Positions 20,913-33,251 of a stretch of 64,000 bases of DNA are shown here, one piece after another. The stretch spans positions 1,004,501-1,068,500 of the forward strand of contig NC_063998.1 of assembly GCF_932276165.1 (NCBI RefSeq), written 5' to 3'. Each line of letters opens with the position of its first letter. Within the stretch, counting starts at the first letter, position 1. A program made the translations under genes and the position numbers. The notes below the pieces were generated by a model that was not told the DNA's origin, ran no database searches, and saw only the letters and a program-made list of their open reading frames with translations. The DNA comes from Plutella xylostella (Eukaryota > Arthropoda > Insecta > Lepidoptera > Plutellidae).

Positions 20913-21847
20913 TAAGTAATTTTTAAACGTTTGAGTTTGACTGCTTTTTATCTAGGAGTTCAAAACAATTTGAGATTTCACAATTGAAAAGATATTCAAA
21001 TATAAAAGAATAAAGTAACTTACGAATGCAGGTTTCACAGTAAAATCTTTTACGATTCGCTTTTTAGCTCAAAATCTCGAATCGGAAATGAGCCATAAAT
21101 ATGTAAATAGGTTTCCGGATTAAGTTTTAAAATCTCAACATAAAAGTTCAAATCTCAAATCCCCTGCAGAGAAATGTATTTACAGAAAACTAAATTTAAG
21201 TGACGAATTTATTATAGATTTTTATATACCTACCTACTATTAATAAAAAAATACGTGGAAGCCGTATTTTTGAATTTGTACAGTGCCTGGTTAACGAGTA
21301 ACGAATATTAAATTTATCCCGACAAAATGGGTTGTTAAAAACTTATCAAATAGGTGCCCAGTAGGAAAACTGTTTGACCGTTACTAGGCGTACGTACTGC
21401 TGCAAATTGCAAAGAGTGAGAAACTGTGAACATTTACGATGACTTGCAATAAACATATGAATGTAATTGAATCTATTGCTGTCCTGCTCAGTCAATATAA
21501 TATATAGTCAAAGCAAGATAGCAATAAATTTAATGTTTGGTGCAAGTCACCCATTAGCATACTAAAACGCTGCGATAATTGTTGCTACCTTAAAAGTTTG
21601 CCAACTGTGGACGCAGCCTAAATAATGTCTTAACTTTTGTCCAGAAATAGAGCTGTCAAAAGGATTTCTTGGACTTTACTACGAGGCTAATTCAATCTCC
21701 TAACAGGAATTTAGATTAGAAAACGAATAATTGGATTTACTGGGAATTGTACTGAAGATCTAGCAGACGGAATAAGGGAAGTTTAACTGTACGCAGGTAA
21801 CGGAGATCGGACTGTCTACAAGACGGTATTTCATAGTTTATATCCGA
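20913..21847. other. No gene; partial MITE at 21472-21552
   Basis: Mostly AT-rich and unassigned. The minus-strand sequence at 21472-21552 (GGGTGACTTGCACCAAAC, then ATCTTGCTTTGACT) is half of the MITE family seen at 15455. Confidence 0.5.
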
Positions 21848-22046
21848 CTAGCTGTTCCCGCGAGCTTCGCTTCGCCTTAAAAAGTTTTCCCGTGGGAATT
21901 CCGGGATAAAAAGTGGCCTATGTTCTTTCTCAGGGTCTAGACCATCTGTATACCAAATTTCATTCAAATCCGTTCAGTAGTTTTGGCGTGAAAGAGTAAC
22001 AGACAGACACAGTTACTTTCGCATTTATAATACCTATTAGTTAGGA
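21848..22046 (+). mobile_element. CTAGCTGTTCC interspersed repeat
   Basis: It begins CTAGCTGTTCCCGCGAGC, continues TTTTCCCGTGGGAATTCC, CAAATTTCATTCAAATCCG and GGCGTGAAAGAGTAACAG, and ends near TTAGTTAGGAT. Copies: 24950-25157 (+) and 60258-60537 (-). No frame is present. The family is widespread in Lepidoptera; I leave its class open (SINE-like or Helitron-like). Confidence 0.78.
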
Positions 22047-22217
22047 TTTTCTGATTATCTCTATTTTCTCTAGTATTAGGTACTTTCAAATCTTATTAAA
22101 CCAGATAAGTTTCAGTATAAGTTTATAGCGGGTTTACTACTAAGGAGTATGACTGCCATCTTTGGATATTTTTTTACGGAAACAGACTTATCAAGCTCAC
22201 CTAGCTACAACCATATA

Positions 22218-22357
22218 GGCTGTATACAGAAAGAAAGCTGAAAACTTGTAAGCGCTTACTTTACTATGGATATTTTTCCGCGCTTATCAGCGCTGGTTCG
22301 ACAAAATATAGAAAAGTAAGAGCTTATAAGTTTCCCGCTTTCTTTCTGTATACAGCC
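22218..22357. mobile_element. MITE with perfect 21-bp TIRs
   Basis: GGCTGTATACAGAAAGAAAG-C at 22218-22238 is perfectly inverted at 22337-22357. A second, diverged arm starts at about 22371 (CCTATACAGAATGAAAGC). It includes CGAACCAGCGCTGATCAGC (about 22419-22437), the complement of the first element's internal TTATCAGCGCTGGTTCG. Two copies therefore lie head to tail in inverted order. Confidence 0.8.
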
Positions 22358-22724
22358 ACAAACCCTATACAGAATGAAAGCTGCGGTCTGTCAGCCTCAT
22401 GCTTTTGCCGAACCAGCGCTGATCAGCACAGGTAACAACTAGAGAAAAATATATATCGTTCTTTCTGTAATATCAGAAATACTTCTTTATATAAAGGTTT
22501 CTCAGTAGAAATTAACTTAGGAGATTAAAATAAAAAAATAATAATTGAGAAACAAACGAAGTCTAAACGACTAAAAAGAGAATGAGAAAGCTGTAACTCC
22601 CCCAGTATCAGATAACCTAGATATCCAGCCTTTCATACCCTTTTTTTAATGAAGCATCTCGGCTGAGAACGTAAATCCTTACAAAACAATCTAAACGTAA
22701 GAGCCGCGACGATCTCTGCCTGTA

Positions 22725-22834
22725 GGGTTACTCTATATTATTATGACGAAAAACAAAGTTCCGGACTCTGTCTTGTTGTATTAAACGTGCCGATTGTACC
22801 CGTTCGCTCGTTTTTCGTCAGCAAAGACTAACCC
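22725..22834. mobile_element. MITE family A, internally deleted copy
   Basis: Ends GGGTTACTCTATATTATTATG and, inverted, GGGTTAGTCTTTGCTGACG; 110 bp. It lacks the CGCTGCTGCGCGAACC portion present in the other copies. Confidence 0.75.
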
Positions 22835-23835
22835 TCTCGGTACGTAGAGTCTAGGCGAAGAGAGAATGCGTAGAGGCAAAAATAATTGGACAATTTTTGG
22901 CATTCCCGACAGTAGTAAACGGGATAATAATATATAAATAAGTGAATGGGTGTTACGGAAAATCTTAGGTTTGTTCCTAGGAGCTAACAACTACGCTGAG
23001 TTGCTTCATCTGGTCTGCTTATTGGTACTATTGGTTTGCTTCGACACACTAATTTTTCCTTTTCATGGAACTGTAATGCATCTATCTCTTATTTATGTAT
23101 GTGTGTTATGTTTAAGGGGAACAAATATATGCTTTGTCTATATATTATTATTTTATATCTAAGCAAGAATATAACATAAATATTTTAAAACTAAACTTTA
23201 AAAATCTTCATAGTCGTTTAGGTTAAATTTTAATATAAGCCAGCAGGTTTCAAGGCGCTTATTTTATGTTCCGCAGAGTCTGGCACTTTTTTGCTTCCTG
23301 CTAAGCGTTGCAACGAGACTTGAGAAAAAACCGAGATTGTTCCCACAATCTTCTAGAAGATAAAAGTACATTTTTATTTAAGCTCCGTTTTGAAGATAAA
23401 TTATTAAATTGTTTGCTGGTTGCGGTTTGTTCGTTTAAGTTAAAATTTACAACATCACCTATTTAATTTAGTTTCTATACAATAGTGTGATTAATCACAC
23501 GTAAATAATGTAGGTATTATGTCTGTTTATTAAAGCGAATGAATAATTTGCTTTAATGAAATTTGATTTAATGACTATCCTTAAAAGCGGTACTTATAAG
23601 TTTTTTTTTTTAAATTTAGCACAGCACACTTTTACAAATGAAAATGTTGATGATACTTTCACATAAATTTCCGTACGAAAAGTTGTCCAATTTTTTTTCC
23701 TGCAAAGAAAAAACAGACGGACGTCACATTAAATACCGTAAACATATTTTTATTATTCCACGCACCACCCTCGCTCATTGGAGCGTGAATGATAAATAGA
23801 CTTTATCATGGCCGCCACACGACATTTTTGGGTTC
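22835..23835. other. No gene seen
   Basis: AT-rich. A 70-codon plus frame (22950-23162) gives a hydrophobic translation but no recognisable protein. Confidence 0.5.
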
Positions 23836-24076
23836 CGTACCTCAAAAAGGAGGAACAGAACTCCTATTTAATAGGATCACTTTGAATTCCGTCTGTTTTT
23901 CTGCCAGTATGATCTTTTATCTCTGAAATTTGTTGCAATATAAAGTTGAAATTCATATCATACTTATAACAATATTCAAGTCTACGATCCTTAGTGATCC
24001 CCTGAGTTATGCCTTTTCGGCTTACGAAGATAGTAATAAGTACAACTTCTGCAACACCTTGTATAGGAGATAATCA
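23836..24076. mobile_element. GGGTTCCGTA-type repeat
   Basis: It starts GGGTTCCGTACCTCAAAAAG and GGAACAGAACTCC, continues TAATAGGATCACTTTG, and ends CCCCTGAGTTATGCC...TGCAACACCTTGTA. The 3' part matches 47260-47405. The GGGTTCCGTA end is shared with 54664-55007 and 58227-58788. It is probably a non-autonomous DNA transposon. Confidence 0.6.
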
Positions 24077-24094
24077 AAAGTGGTCAAGATAATT

Positions 24095-24245
24095 GTACAT
24101 ACACATACTCACGACTTCAATCCCCGAAGGGGTAGTCAGAGGTGACTCGCAAGTGCGCCCACTTACTGATTTCACTGTACATGTGATGATGTGATGAGAT
24201 GTGCGGGAATCCTCACGATGTTTCCTTCATCGTAAGAGTACGTGG
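24095..24245 (-). mobile_element. RTE-tailed repeat family, 5' part
   Basis: Minus-strand reading: CTTACGATGAAGGAAACATCG, then TGAGGATTCCCGCACATCTC, ending near CTACCCCTTCGGGGATTG. The head word is shared with 14028 and 58850. Confidence 0.6.
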
Positions 24246-24249
24246 AATA

Positions 24250-24378
24250 AATACTATACAATACACTTTATTTTCAACAAGAACAAAAATTACAAAAATC
24301 AAATCTTAAAAATAAAACAGTAGTACAAAGAGGCGGCCTTATTGCTTATAGCAATCTCTTCCAGACAACCTTTGGATG
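24250..24378 (-). mobile_element. 3' end of a CTGGAAGAG-type LINE
   Basis: On the minus strand: CTGGAAGAG, hairpin ATTGC-TATAA-GCAAT (24341-24355), AAGGCCGCCTCTTTGTAC, then AATAAAGTGTATTG. Same order as 3450-3549. No coding part. Confidence 0.8.
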
Positions 24379-24949
24379 GAAGAGAGTGAGTCTATATGAT
24401 TGTGAGGTAGTTGTGGTGCAAGTATATACATAAAAGTATACTACTTAAACATACACTAAATAAATAAAACAACAACCTAAAATCGTTATTTCTAATGAAT
24501 TCATTGTTACATTGGCAGGATTGATTGATTCATTGATACATAGCCCACGACTTCAAGAATGAGAGCCACCACGACTAGTCACAAGAGTAGTCTAGATACA
24601 ATATTGAAATAAAGGAAACTCTAATCGTACTACGTACATGAGACGAAAGCCTTCAAAGCCCTACCTTCATAGTAAATTCTTTACCCATCTAATGTATTTT
24701 CCCCTTTCAGTTGCAATGGTCTAAGCCATTTTCAGATAATCCCTATAGAGCTTCCTTTTACGTACTACGAATGTCGAGAATATCTTATGCACATGAACAT
24801 AAGAGCTATAATATAGGATTATACCTATTAATGGTAATGTAGCATTGTTCTATTAATTAAGTTACATAATATTAGGTTGAATATTATTTGGTTTATCTCA
24901 AAAGCACAATGGCTTATAAATTAAACTCACATTAGCATTTTATGTACTA
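24379..24949. other. No gene seen
   Basis: AT-rich and unassigned. Confidence 0.45.
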
Positions 24950-25157
24950 CTAGCTGTTCCAGCGCGCTTCGCTTCACCTTAAAAAGTTTTCCCGTGGGAA
25001 TTCCGGGATAAAAAGTAGCCTATGTTCTTTCCTAGGGTCTATACCGTATGTGTACCAAATTTCATTCAAATCCGTTCAGTAGTTATGGCGTGAAAGAGTA
25101 ACAGACAGACACAGTTACTTTCGCATTTATAATATTAGTTAGGATTAGGATTAGGAT
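24950..25157 (+). mobile_element. CTAGCTGTTCC interspersed repeat, copy 2
   Basis: About 90% alike to the 21848 copy by eye. It ends in three GGATTA units (25136-25157). Confidence 0.8.
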
Positions 25158-26252
25158 GTAACGCGTCGCCTCTTTTCGCCAGTTTACCGATTGATGTATT
25201 TACTGGACATCATGTAGGTACCGATATCTAGTACCAAAATAATTTAAACTGACTGTGTCGAAGAACTTTTCAAATACTTTTAAACTCGCGAGCTTGTAAG
25301 TTGAAACTTTCAAACGAAACTAAATAAAAATATTTACTTGAGATTTTTCGGCTCTTTTATGCAAGTTAGGATTTTGAGGAAAGTTGTCTAAAAAACTCAG
25401 TAACTAAACAATTATATAAGTACCTAAACAATATAGTTTACTAGGGGTACATTGTAAACAGATTTGTTCTGCGACTTTAGGAAAAAACTGATGTTTACTA
25501 TAGCTTTTATTATGTTTACATAATAAAAGCCAACCATAGTACCAATTATATTTTATATCGATAGATATTGGCTCTTATGTGAGATATTTAGTTCAAAACA
25601 TGCTTTGGTGTAACTTCCAGACTTAACGTTCTGACGCTAGTAATACAAACGGCTGCACTTACAAAGGCATAGCACTTTAGACCTCGTGACCTATTTATAC
25701 CAACTCTGCTGTGTTTCCTAAGCATCACCAAATTCATAATGCAAAGCTCTATACTCAATGATTTATGTAACATCTACTTAGTTCTAGCTAATGCATGGCA
25801 GACTACTTGCTAAGGTCATATGAAACAAGTTACGGGTAAGCAATGCAGTTAAAAGCGACTAAGACCAAAATATAGCTGCAAAATAGAGCTGTCTAAATTT
25901 TAGTGATAAGGTGACCATTACATTTAAAGAACCAAGTGCCAATTTCTCCATTTTCATTATGTAACCGACCAGAGACCGTTCATCAATTATACGTCATTTC
26001 CATATAAAATTCTTGACAGATGTGTCAAAAGTCAATCACTAATACCTGGTTATGCTTTAACCGACTATGGAGAAAGTGGCACTAAAGAGTCGTCACCACG
26101 CCACAGACGCCATCGTGACGATACTATCGTCATGTCAGGCATTGCTATTAGAAGATTACGGCAATATTATCGCCGAGTGGTTGAAGGCGCGAAACGTCAA
26201 CTTGTTGCGATTGTCCTGTGGAGACAGCCTCTCAGAATTTAGTTGAGTCTTA
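25158..26252. other. No gene; one hairpin
   Basis: A perfect 12-bp hairpin, GCTTTTATTATG (25503-25514) with loop TTTA and CATAATAAAAGC (25519-25530). Otherwise AT-rich with no recognisable frame. Confidence 0.5.
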
Positions 26253-26781
26253 GGGCCAAATTCACGGGTTGCCTAGAAATCTAAGTTTTATTAAACTTCG
26301 ATTTCATTAATCACGATTGCCGATTTCGTCTAACTGCGTTTAGACTAACCTGAAATTCATCGGTGCTATTTTAATCTCGTTTGCGTCACCGGTGTTTCAG
26401 CTACAGACGAGCCAGCAACACTGAAATGCGTTTAGTTATTGCGTTGCGCCGTACATACTTTTTGCGTATTTTGATTTCAAGCAATGGAGTAACAAAACGT
26501 TTTGACACATTATAAAACAAAAAAATAATATATGTCGTTGTCAAAGCGTTGTTATTTGCTCAGTGGTTTGTTTATGACGTTTGACAATGACAGCTTTCTA
26601 TAACTGCGATTAGCAACGCTAACTGGCCAATTTATAGCAGTTACAGCTGTAACTGCGTTTTGCTCTAATCTTGGTTAATATTGGTCAGTGAAAATCGAAA
26701 TGAGCGTATAAGCTCGTTTAGAGCATAAACTGCGTTTTCGATCCTTCTAACGACGTTTAATTACTTCGGTGAATTTGGCCC
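26253..26781. mobile_element. PIF/Harbinger-like MITE, TTA duplication
   Basis: A 529-bp element with 13-bp perfect TIRs (GGGCCAAATTCAC), flanked by TTA at 26250-26252 and 26782-26784. Five internal copies of an AACTGCGTTT-like word occur near 26334, 26425, 26602, 26651 and 26727. It is non-coding. Confidence 0.85.
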
Positions 26782-27879
26782 TTAGTTAGGTTTATCCAGA
26801 TCCCAATTAAACAGGTTTAGACTGTATTTCATATAATGATAGCTTTTGAAACAATCAGTATTCCTAAAGAAGCCTAGATTCTCCATTGTTGCCAGAATAT
26901 TACTCTCTGGGCACGACCAAGCTTCCAAAGTTTACAGCGTTCACAGTAAATATTTTACTTAGTACCAAGGAAGTTTTGGTAATAGGTCTTTTGCCGTCGC
27001 ATCTTGTAAACATCTGTTCGTCTCTTTCTAACTTGCGTCAGTTTGGGAAGTTGGAAATGGGAATGCTTTTACAATGTAACTGCCTAGGTACCTACAAAGT
27101 GCACTGTTGGTACTTTTACTTTGTAGTTAAGTTTAGTGGTAAGATGTAAGTAGGTAGTACGTATAGTGTGATGACGTACTCGGCTATCTATACGTCTAAT
27201 AGTGATGATAAGGTGTACAAAAAATATTATACTGGATTGGAATACTAATAATAAGAAGAATTGCGAGTAAACTAACTAATTAGTACTAATATAGACCGAA
27301 ATAATAGGCTACCTACTCAGTAATTAATACTAGACTCTACCTACTTAATTTATGAACATTTCATTGCACATCATTATAGAAAATTACAAAATACATATAT
27401 GCGTAGATTAAAAACATAGTGGATGTAAAAAGGCGGGCCAAAAATCAATTTCTTCAGTACTTGATTGCTATGGAAAAGATGAAATTAACACTTTAATCTT
27501 ATATTATTTCTCTATCATTGAGGTGGATGGGTCAAAAATTATAGGATCGTTCTAAATTATTCTAAATTGTTCGCATCGATAGCCAAGTATTTAATTGTAT
27601 TTCCAAAACAAGAGAAGTGGATAAACCATGGAACTTTTAAGGGGTGTTTTAACTAACAATTATTGTTTCTAATTCAATTCGGCACTCCATTATATTGTTG
27701 TTAAGAAGTTCCGCGTCTTAAGAGCTTTTGCAACTAAATGTAAAATGTAAAGGGGTATCCTAATTGTTTACTTTTAGTTTCATCCTGCTGATTTGAAATC
27801 TTGTATTTTTTGAAAATGTTTTATGATTTTATCTTCGTAAACCTAATTAGGTAGGTTGATAATGATAATTTATTTTTCA
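26782..27879. other. No gene seen
   Basis: An 87-codon plus frame (26886-27149) overlaps nothing recognisable. The rest is AT-rich. Confidence 0.45.
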
Positions 27880-28085
27880 CGTCGTCATCATCAGCCTGTT
27901 GTTATCACTTGAAAAGCTTGCTTTACTTTGGCGTTTCCAAAGAAGCACCACAACCTATTCTGTCCACAACCACTACCGGTCAGGCCGTTGGTCCTGCTGA
28001 CCGGCGAGCGTCCCACGCCGCGCATGCCAGCTCGTGGTCTCCACTCGAGAACTCGTCGGCACCGGTCACCAGACTAAACAGAACA
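27880..28085 (-). pseudogene. RTE LINE 3' fragment
   Basis: The minus strand reads CGAGTTCTCGAGTGGAGACC, then GGCGTGGGACGCTCGCCGG, matching the VLEWRPR...GVGRSP region of the copy at 2121. It ends in GGCTGATGATGACG near 27880. Frameshifts and substitutions make it non-functional. Confidence 0.75.
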
Positions 28086-29889
28086 TTTCCTGTATACAGG
28101 GTGTTGCCCGTTTGGCCACCCGTTTGTCCAGCTAGTTTGACGTGATGCATGTTAACTTTGCACTGGATCTGCTTTTAACCAACCAGTCACATTTACCCGC
28201 TAAATGCTAAAGAGTAGCTGTACTTACCCCGACCACATCGCGTTCAACTAAACTTGTCTCTACTGACTTCAGTTGGCTGTCTATCACATCAGCTGTATTG
28301 CCACTGCTGTAAGGTCTAATATTTTGTGTTTGGGTTCAATCGTGAAATGACAAGCTTGTGTGAATACAGGGTACATTTCCGACCACAATATTTCAAGGGC
28401 CGCACTCCACTCCGTCTGATGAACACATCCGACACAGCCGAAATGGACAACTTACCCACATTTTGATGCATAAAGTGTGTAGCGTTGTACGCCATCAAAT
28501 TTATAGTTGGAGGCAAAGTAGGTTGGCAACGCTGAATATAAAATGTCCGGATCTTTTTATTAGTCTATGTCGCATACCAAAAAAGTTGTTTTCATCAACA
28601 GTTCTTTCAAGCGGAAAGACACACACTCACGGTCAGTGCGTTATATTATGTAGGTATAGGTCGATGATATGATGCTGAAAATTGAGATTATAAAGTGACT
28701 TTTATAGGCCTTAAGAAGAACCTAACCAACGTTAAAAACCCCCGACGTTCGACACTAAAAGTAGCATAACCTTTGAACGGGTAGACCGGTTTTGATAAAA
28801 TATGGCTAAGAACACTTAAGGTAACGCTACCTATAACCCTAAAAACACAAATCGAAAATTTGTTAAGCCGTTTCTGCGCTACGCTAGCACATACAAATAC
28901 ACACTTCAGATATTCGTCAAAAACCCTCCGCCTAAGTCCATTCGGCCGGTCAACATCTACGACTCTCGCCGAGTACAGAGATGCAATTTGCGGCAAGTAA
29001 TGACGTCCGGGAAAAAACCGGGCAACTGCTCCCATCCATCCAGCAAACTTGGACAGTTCCAATAAAAAAAATGTACTACGTGATTGGCATAACCTCCAAA
29101 GTTTTACCGAACTAGGTTAAGTGGATGTTGAAACTATACTCGATTCGCGGAATGCTGATAGGCTCATTATCTGGTACCGGAATTGAAGAGTGGAAAATAA
29201 ATGAAATTGGTTTTTGAACGGCTGACTTCGGTTTGGCTTCTAATTTTCTTCGCCTAATGGTGAAAGCGTGTTCATTGCTGGAACTGTGGAAACGAGTTTC
29301 ATATCGTGTTATTTCCATTCTTAACTTTATTCGGTTAGCAAATGTATTGATGCTAAGTGGATAATGTACTTGTCTACTGTTTGTTAATTGTATTTCTCGA
29401 CATTAATACGGTTTACATGTAGCTTAATGCTGACCTGCTAGAATTACGTATTTCAGGGAAAGTTAAATATTATGGTAGTTAAATTTTCAAATTTGACATA
29501 AAATGCGCCTTTATAAAAAGGTTTTATTAATAGATGCGAAACACACTATCAGTTCAGTAAAAACGCTTCCGAATCAGACCGTCATATTCCTAAAGACACA
29601 TATTTACATGTCAAACTTATAACATCACTTCTTCCTATCGTGGTTAAACCAGCCATTTCAGGCAACAACATAAACAACCAGCATCCGACGTTTCTGCCAC
29701 TTCCCTCATATTGCGTGATGTGCGAAGTTTTTGCTCAGTTTTTCTCCTCTGTTTTCGGCGAGGTCGGCCGAGCAAGAAAGATAAATGCCTCCTTCTTTCC
29801 ACCTGTGATGTCCGACTACTCGCAACTTGGGCGAGGTGAACTCAGGTCAGTAAGGGAACTACAGCTACCGTACCACCGGTGACACATTA
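28086..29889. other. No gene assigned
   Basis: A 124-codon minus frame (28688-29062) passes through CGTAGCGCAGAAACGGC, a word common in non-coding interspersed repeats, so I read it as a repeat. Frames at 28316-28516 (-), 29112-29318 (-) and 29640-29882 (+) have no domains. Confidence 0.45.
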
Positions 29890-30056
29890 AGGTGGGTAAC
29901 AACGGTGTAATGTTACATAGCAAGGCATTTGTGCAGTCAGTACGTAGTATTACGGGGAAACCAGCGAGCGACGAGCCGATTTTAAAACACAGCGTTGCGT
30001 AACATGCTCCCTGAGAATGTTACATTACAGTCCGTAACGTTGGTCAGTCCCCACCT
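29890..30056. mobile_element. MITE, TTA duplication, abutting the next MITE
   Basis: AGGTGGGTAACAACG and, inverted, AGGTGGGGACTGACC bound a 167-bp element. Inner arms include TGTAATGTTACAT / ATGTTACATTACAG. Flanks are TTA at 29887-29889 and 30057-30059. Confidence 0.75.
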
Positions 30057-30147
30057 TTAGCAATTAACAATCCATAAGCAGCGAACGTCGCTCGCCTGTC
30101 AAACATCTGTCAGATCCATACAAGTCGCTGCTTCAGTTAATTGCTAA
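30057..30147. mobile_element. 91-bp MITE with perfect 12-bp ends
   Basis: TTAGCAATTAAC (30057-30068) is perfectly inverted at 30136-30147. Second-level arms are AGCAGCGA and TCGCTGCT. The first TTA is shared with the right TSD of the preceding element. A diverged relative is at 10108-10206. Confidence 0.82.
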
Positions 30148-32439
30148 TGTGCCGGTACTGCAGCATGTCGGTAAGAAGCTGATGGGTTCTCACATTGCCA
30201 CGTAGGTCTTGTGTGGTGTGTGTGAATAAACATGGTGCGTATCGAACAATATGTAGTAAAAACATAATGACGACGCTGACTGGATGTATGTTAGCACAGT
30301 AGTATGAGAGTACGGTCAGCATCTTAACTAGCTTTAAACTTGTGTGTGCACCTTGCCAAACTAACATAATTTACAAAGTTTCAATTTACAAAGTTGATAA
30401 GTTTGACAGTGTACGTACATAGCTACTTATAAAGCCCGTATACCTACTACTACTAGCCCGTACTATTACTTATAAAGTTTACATACAGTAAATATTATAC
30501 TAATTTCTGTTAAACTACAGAATATGACATTCAATTGTATCGGTGTAATCATACTGCTAAAAGTTTACTCCAACTTACAACCTTTTGCTCCGGTCACTCA
30601 AATTTTTTCCAAAGAGAAATGTCGACTTATAAGGCTCGTACGCTGGGGGTTACACAGTTCCGTTACACAAATTATGTGACACATTTCTTACAAGGCAGCC
30701 CGTAAACTTTATTTGTATGTTTTTTTATTTAAGAGTGTGGCCTCTTACCAGGGCCCGAAGCTTACTGAATTTGATGGATGTCATTTGGATGTAAAAACCA
30801 AAAAATTACATATTTGATAGTAGCCAGCGAGCTATGCTTTTCCCGGGTAACGATTGGGATAAGATCTTTAGACAGGCTGAAATTAGCATCCACACTATCT
30901 CTTGATCCTCATTTAAATTTCCCGTTTATGCTACTTACACAAGATAACACATGTGTTTCTACATAAAAATATTAAATGCCGTCGTTCCTTTACGAGTACT
31001 AAACGAAAGGCAAGTACACAATTGAACATCCCCAATATTAGTACGAATAGTGTGTATTCATCATCTTCAAATGCACATTTGAAACTTAAATGCAAACGAG
31101 TCATAAATCACCTCAGATCTAGTTTCAAACAGAACTCAAGTTCACACGTTTGACTCAGTTTAAGAATCATTCTTTACTCTAAGAAGATAACGTCTCAGGA
31201 ATTTTCTATGCCTGGAGCTGGATGATAAAACACGCTAACTAATTATATTTATATGTTTCATTTTAATAAACGACGAATAATTGAATTTGAAAACCTGCAG
31301 AATTTTTTATTATGCTAAAATTTTATTCTTTGAGTTTTTTAGGTTCCATAAAATATTTCTAAGCTAGGATTCCACAAATATTGTTTATTTACTATAAAAG
31401 TAAATAAACAATGTTATGAATAGTAAATAAAGTAAATTTTTCAGTTGAGAGCGTTCGTATGTATTTGTTATTTAATAACGTAATTTTTTAATACTTCACC
31501 GCAATAATTATATTCCAGAGATTCACTCCCGGAAAAAAGGCAACGTACAGAAGCCAGTTTCTTTGACACCATCTCCCAGCCTATAACAAGTAGCGCCCTC
31601 ATAATATATGGTTGTTCTAATTCGACCGACTCTTTGGCCGCTCTCCAAGCCCAGTGTGCCCGCGTCTCTGCAAACTTTAATATTTTGTCTCGGCAAGATA
31701 TATTACAGCTCTAAGTGTTGAGAGTTCTTTAAAGTATGTTCTGGCTATAAAAATGGTGATGGTTGAAATTAATGGCAGCTACTCGTCGGTCGGGGAGTTT
31801 TCATCGGAACTTTATTCAGTTTGGCCTCCTACTGGCCTCTATCCGGAACGAAGTTGGCTGAAGGCTGAAAGCTGATACTTTTGTTACTCTTTTTTGTCGG
31901 TCGCGAGTTGGAAATAATTTTTGTTTGGTTAACTTTGGACTTTTGAAGATAAGACAGTGTACAAGATCATGTTTTATTTGAATGTGTGGTTTAAAGTTTT
32001 GGTTCTGGTGGACGGAACTTTCAAAGTTTTTTAGTTTCTTGTTTTGCGTTTGGTACAATGGAAATGAAAATGTTAACAAATGTAGTTACTTTGATTGGAC
32101 TAGATATAATATGGAATGATAATAATAGAATTAAAAATCATTGAGAAAGCTACATCAATATTTTTCTGATGATGGAAATAAACGTACTAATCAGCACATA
32201 CAAACTGCACTTATATGCTTATTATGTTGTAAGTTATTGTCTTTGATAATTTGCGTTAATTTAAAACAATACCGCCACTTTGTACATTTATTTCCAATGT
32301 CCAACAAAACAATCTCAACAATCATAATGGTACCTACACTAACCACATCTCTAAGGCTTCATTAATAACTCTGACAGTTTATCGCCAAACAATGCGCAAA
32401 CACTGTACGTCTAGTATAGGTTGTTGATAGTTGACACAA
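30148..32439. other. No gene seen
   Basis: AT-rich. The mildly GC-richer patch 31510-31700 has no frame. Frames at 30137-30367 (-), 30953-31153 (+) and 31816-32079 (-) are unrecognised. Confidence 0.5.
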
Positions 32440-32859
32440 CGTTTATAGTTTCAGTTTTCTTCCATACATTTACAAGCAGCGCCTCTAGCGGAAACTATCA
32501 TAAACTAAAATTGGTAGTATGAGTTATTTCAAATCGTAGTTTTAAAAAACGAAATAAGTTTACGTGTAAATTATAGCTTTTTGGTAGTACGAGTTACATG
32601 TTTGACAGATCTTAGGTAGTCAGCTTCAACGAATTCGAAAACTTTCATAGTTGTTGCTCTCACTGAAAATTTGTAGGTGAGAAGCGTTTTTGTTGTTGGT
32701 TAGGATCTAGTTAGAATTTAATTTGTGACTATCAGCGATCATATTTTGCGTGGCGAATGGCTGCAGAGGCAGAGGAAACCCTATTAACCACTAGGAACTA
32801 ACACAAACTTAAGAATGCGGAGTAATGATGGCAGGAATAGTGCTTGTTATTAGAGATAG
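32440..32859. repeat. Unclassified repeat with TTGGTAGTA words
   Basis: TTGGTAGTATGAGTTA (about 32510) and TTGGTAGTACGAGTTA (about 32580) form a direct repeat about 70 bp apart. The complement (TAACTCATACTACCAA) flanks the TIR element at 37340, so an interspersed repeat is likely. GCGCCTCTAGCGGAAAC is also present. Confidence 0.45.
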
Positions 32860-32997
32860 TTTATATTGGTTCAGTGACTGGACCCAGTAGAGTACTATGT
32901 TGGTACTGATCCCGCTTGGACGCTATTTTCAACCAAGTCCAATGCGACTGTGTCGTGAAATCTGCCTTACTGCGTCCGTGCACTGAACCAATGTATA
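32860..32997. mobile_element. Hairpin MITE, TATTGGTTCAGTG ends
   Basis: TATATTGGTTCAGTG is followed by ACTGG at left; the inverted right end is TACATTGGTTCAGTGCACGG. It is about 138 bp and lies 9 bases from the next MITE. Confidence 0.65.
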
Positions 32998-33006
32998 TCA
33001 CCATTA

Positions 33007-33181
33007 GGGTGCTTACATAGAGATACTGGTTACCTGTATCTACCCGTACCGGTAACCTGCTGTTTATCTTTCAGCGAGTGCGCTAGAGCATTTCACGGTT
33101 TTAAATTTCTCAGTGAGCGATACCTAATCAAGTTACCGGTACGGGTAGATACAGGGAACCCGATTCTTTACGTAAGCACCC
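33007..33181. mobile_element. PIF/Harbinger-like MITE, copy 2 (TTA duplication)
   Basis: 175 bp, inverted ends GGGTGCTTACATAGAGAT / GGGTGCTTACGTAAAG, flanked by TTA (33004-33006, 33182-33184). Very similar to 17491-17663. Confidence 0.85.
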
Positions 33182-33251
33182 TTAGAAATGAAAAATAAAT
33201 GTTTAAAAATAATCATTTATTACTTATATAGTTATCCATTACATAAATGGC

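Noticed and set aside
25136..25157. Telomere-like TTAGG repeat
   Set aside because: The unit is GGATTA in three copies at the end of an interspersed repeat, not the insect TTAGG pentamer array.
28688..29062. 124-codon minus frame as a gene
   Set aside because: The DNA contains wording common in interspersed repeats (GCGCAGAAACGGC), and the translation shows no family features.
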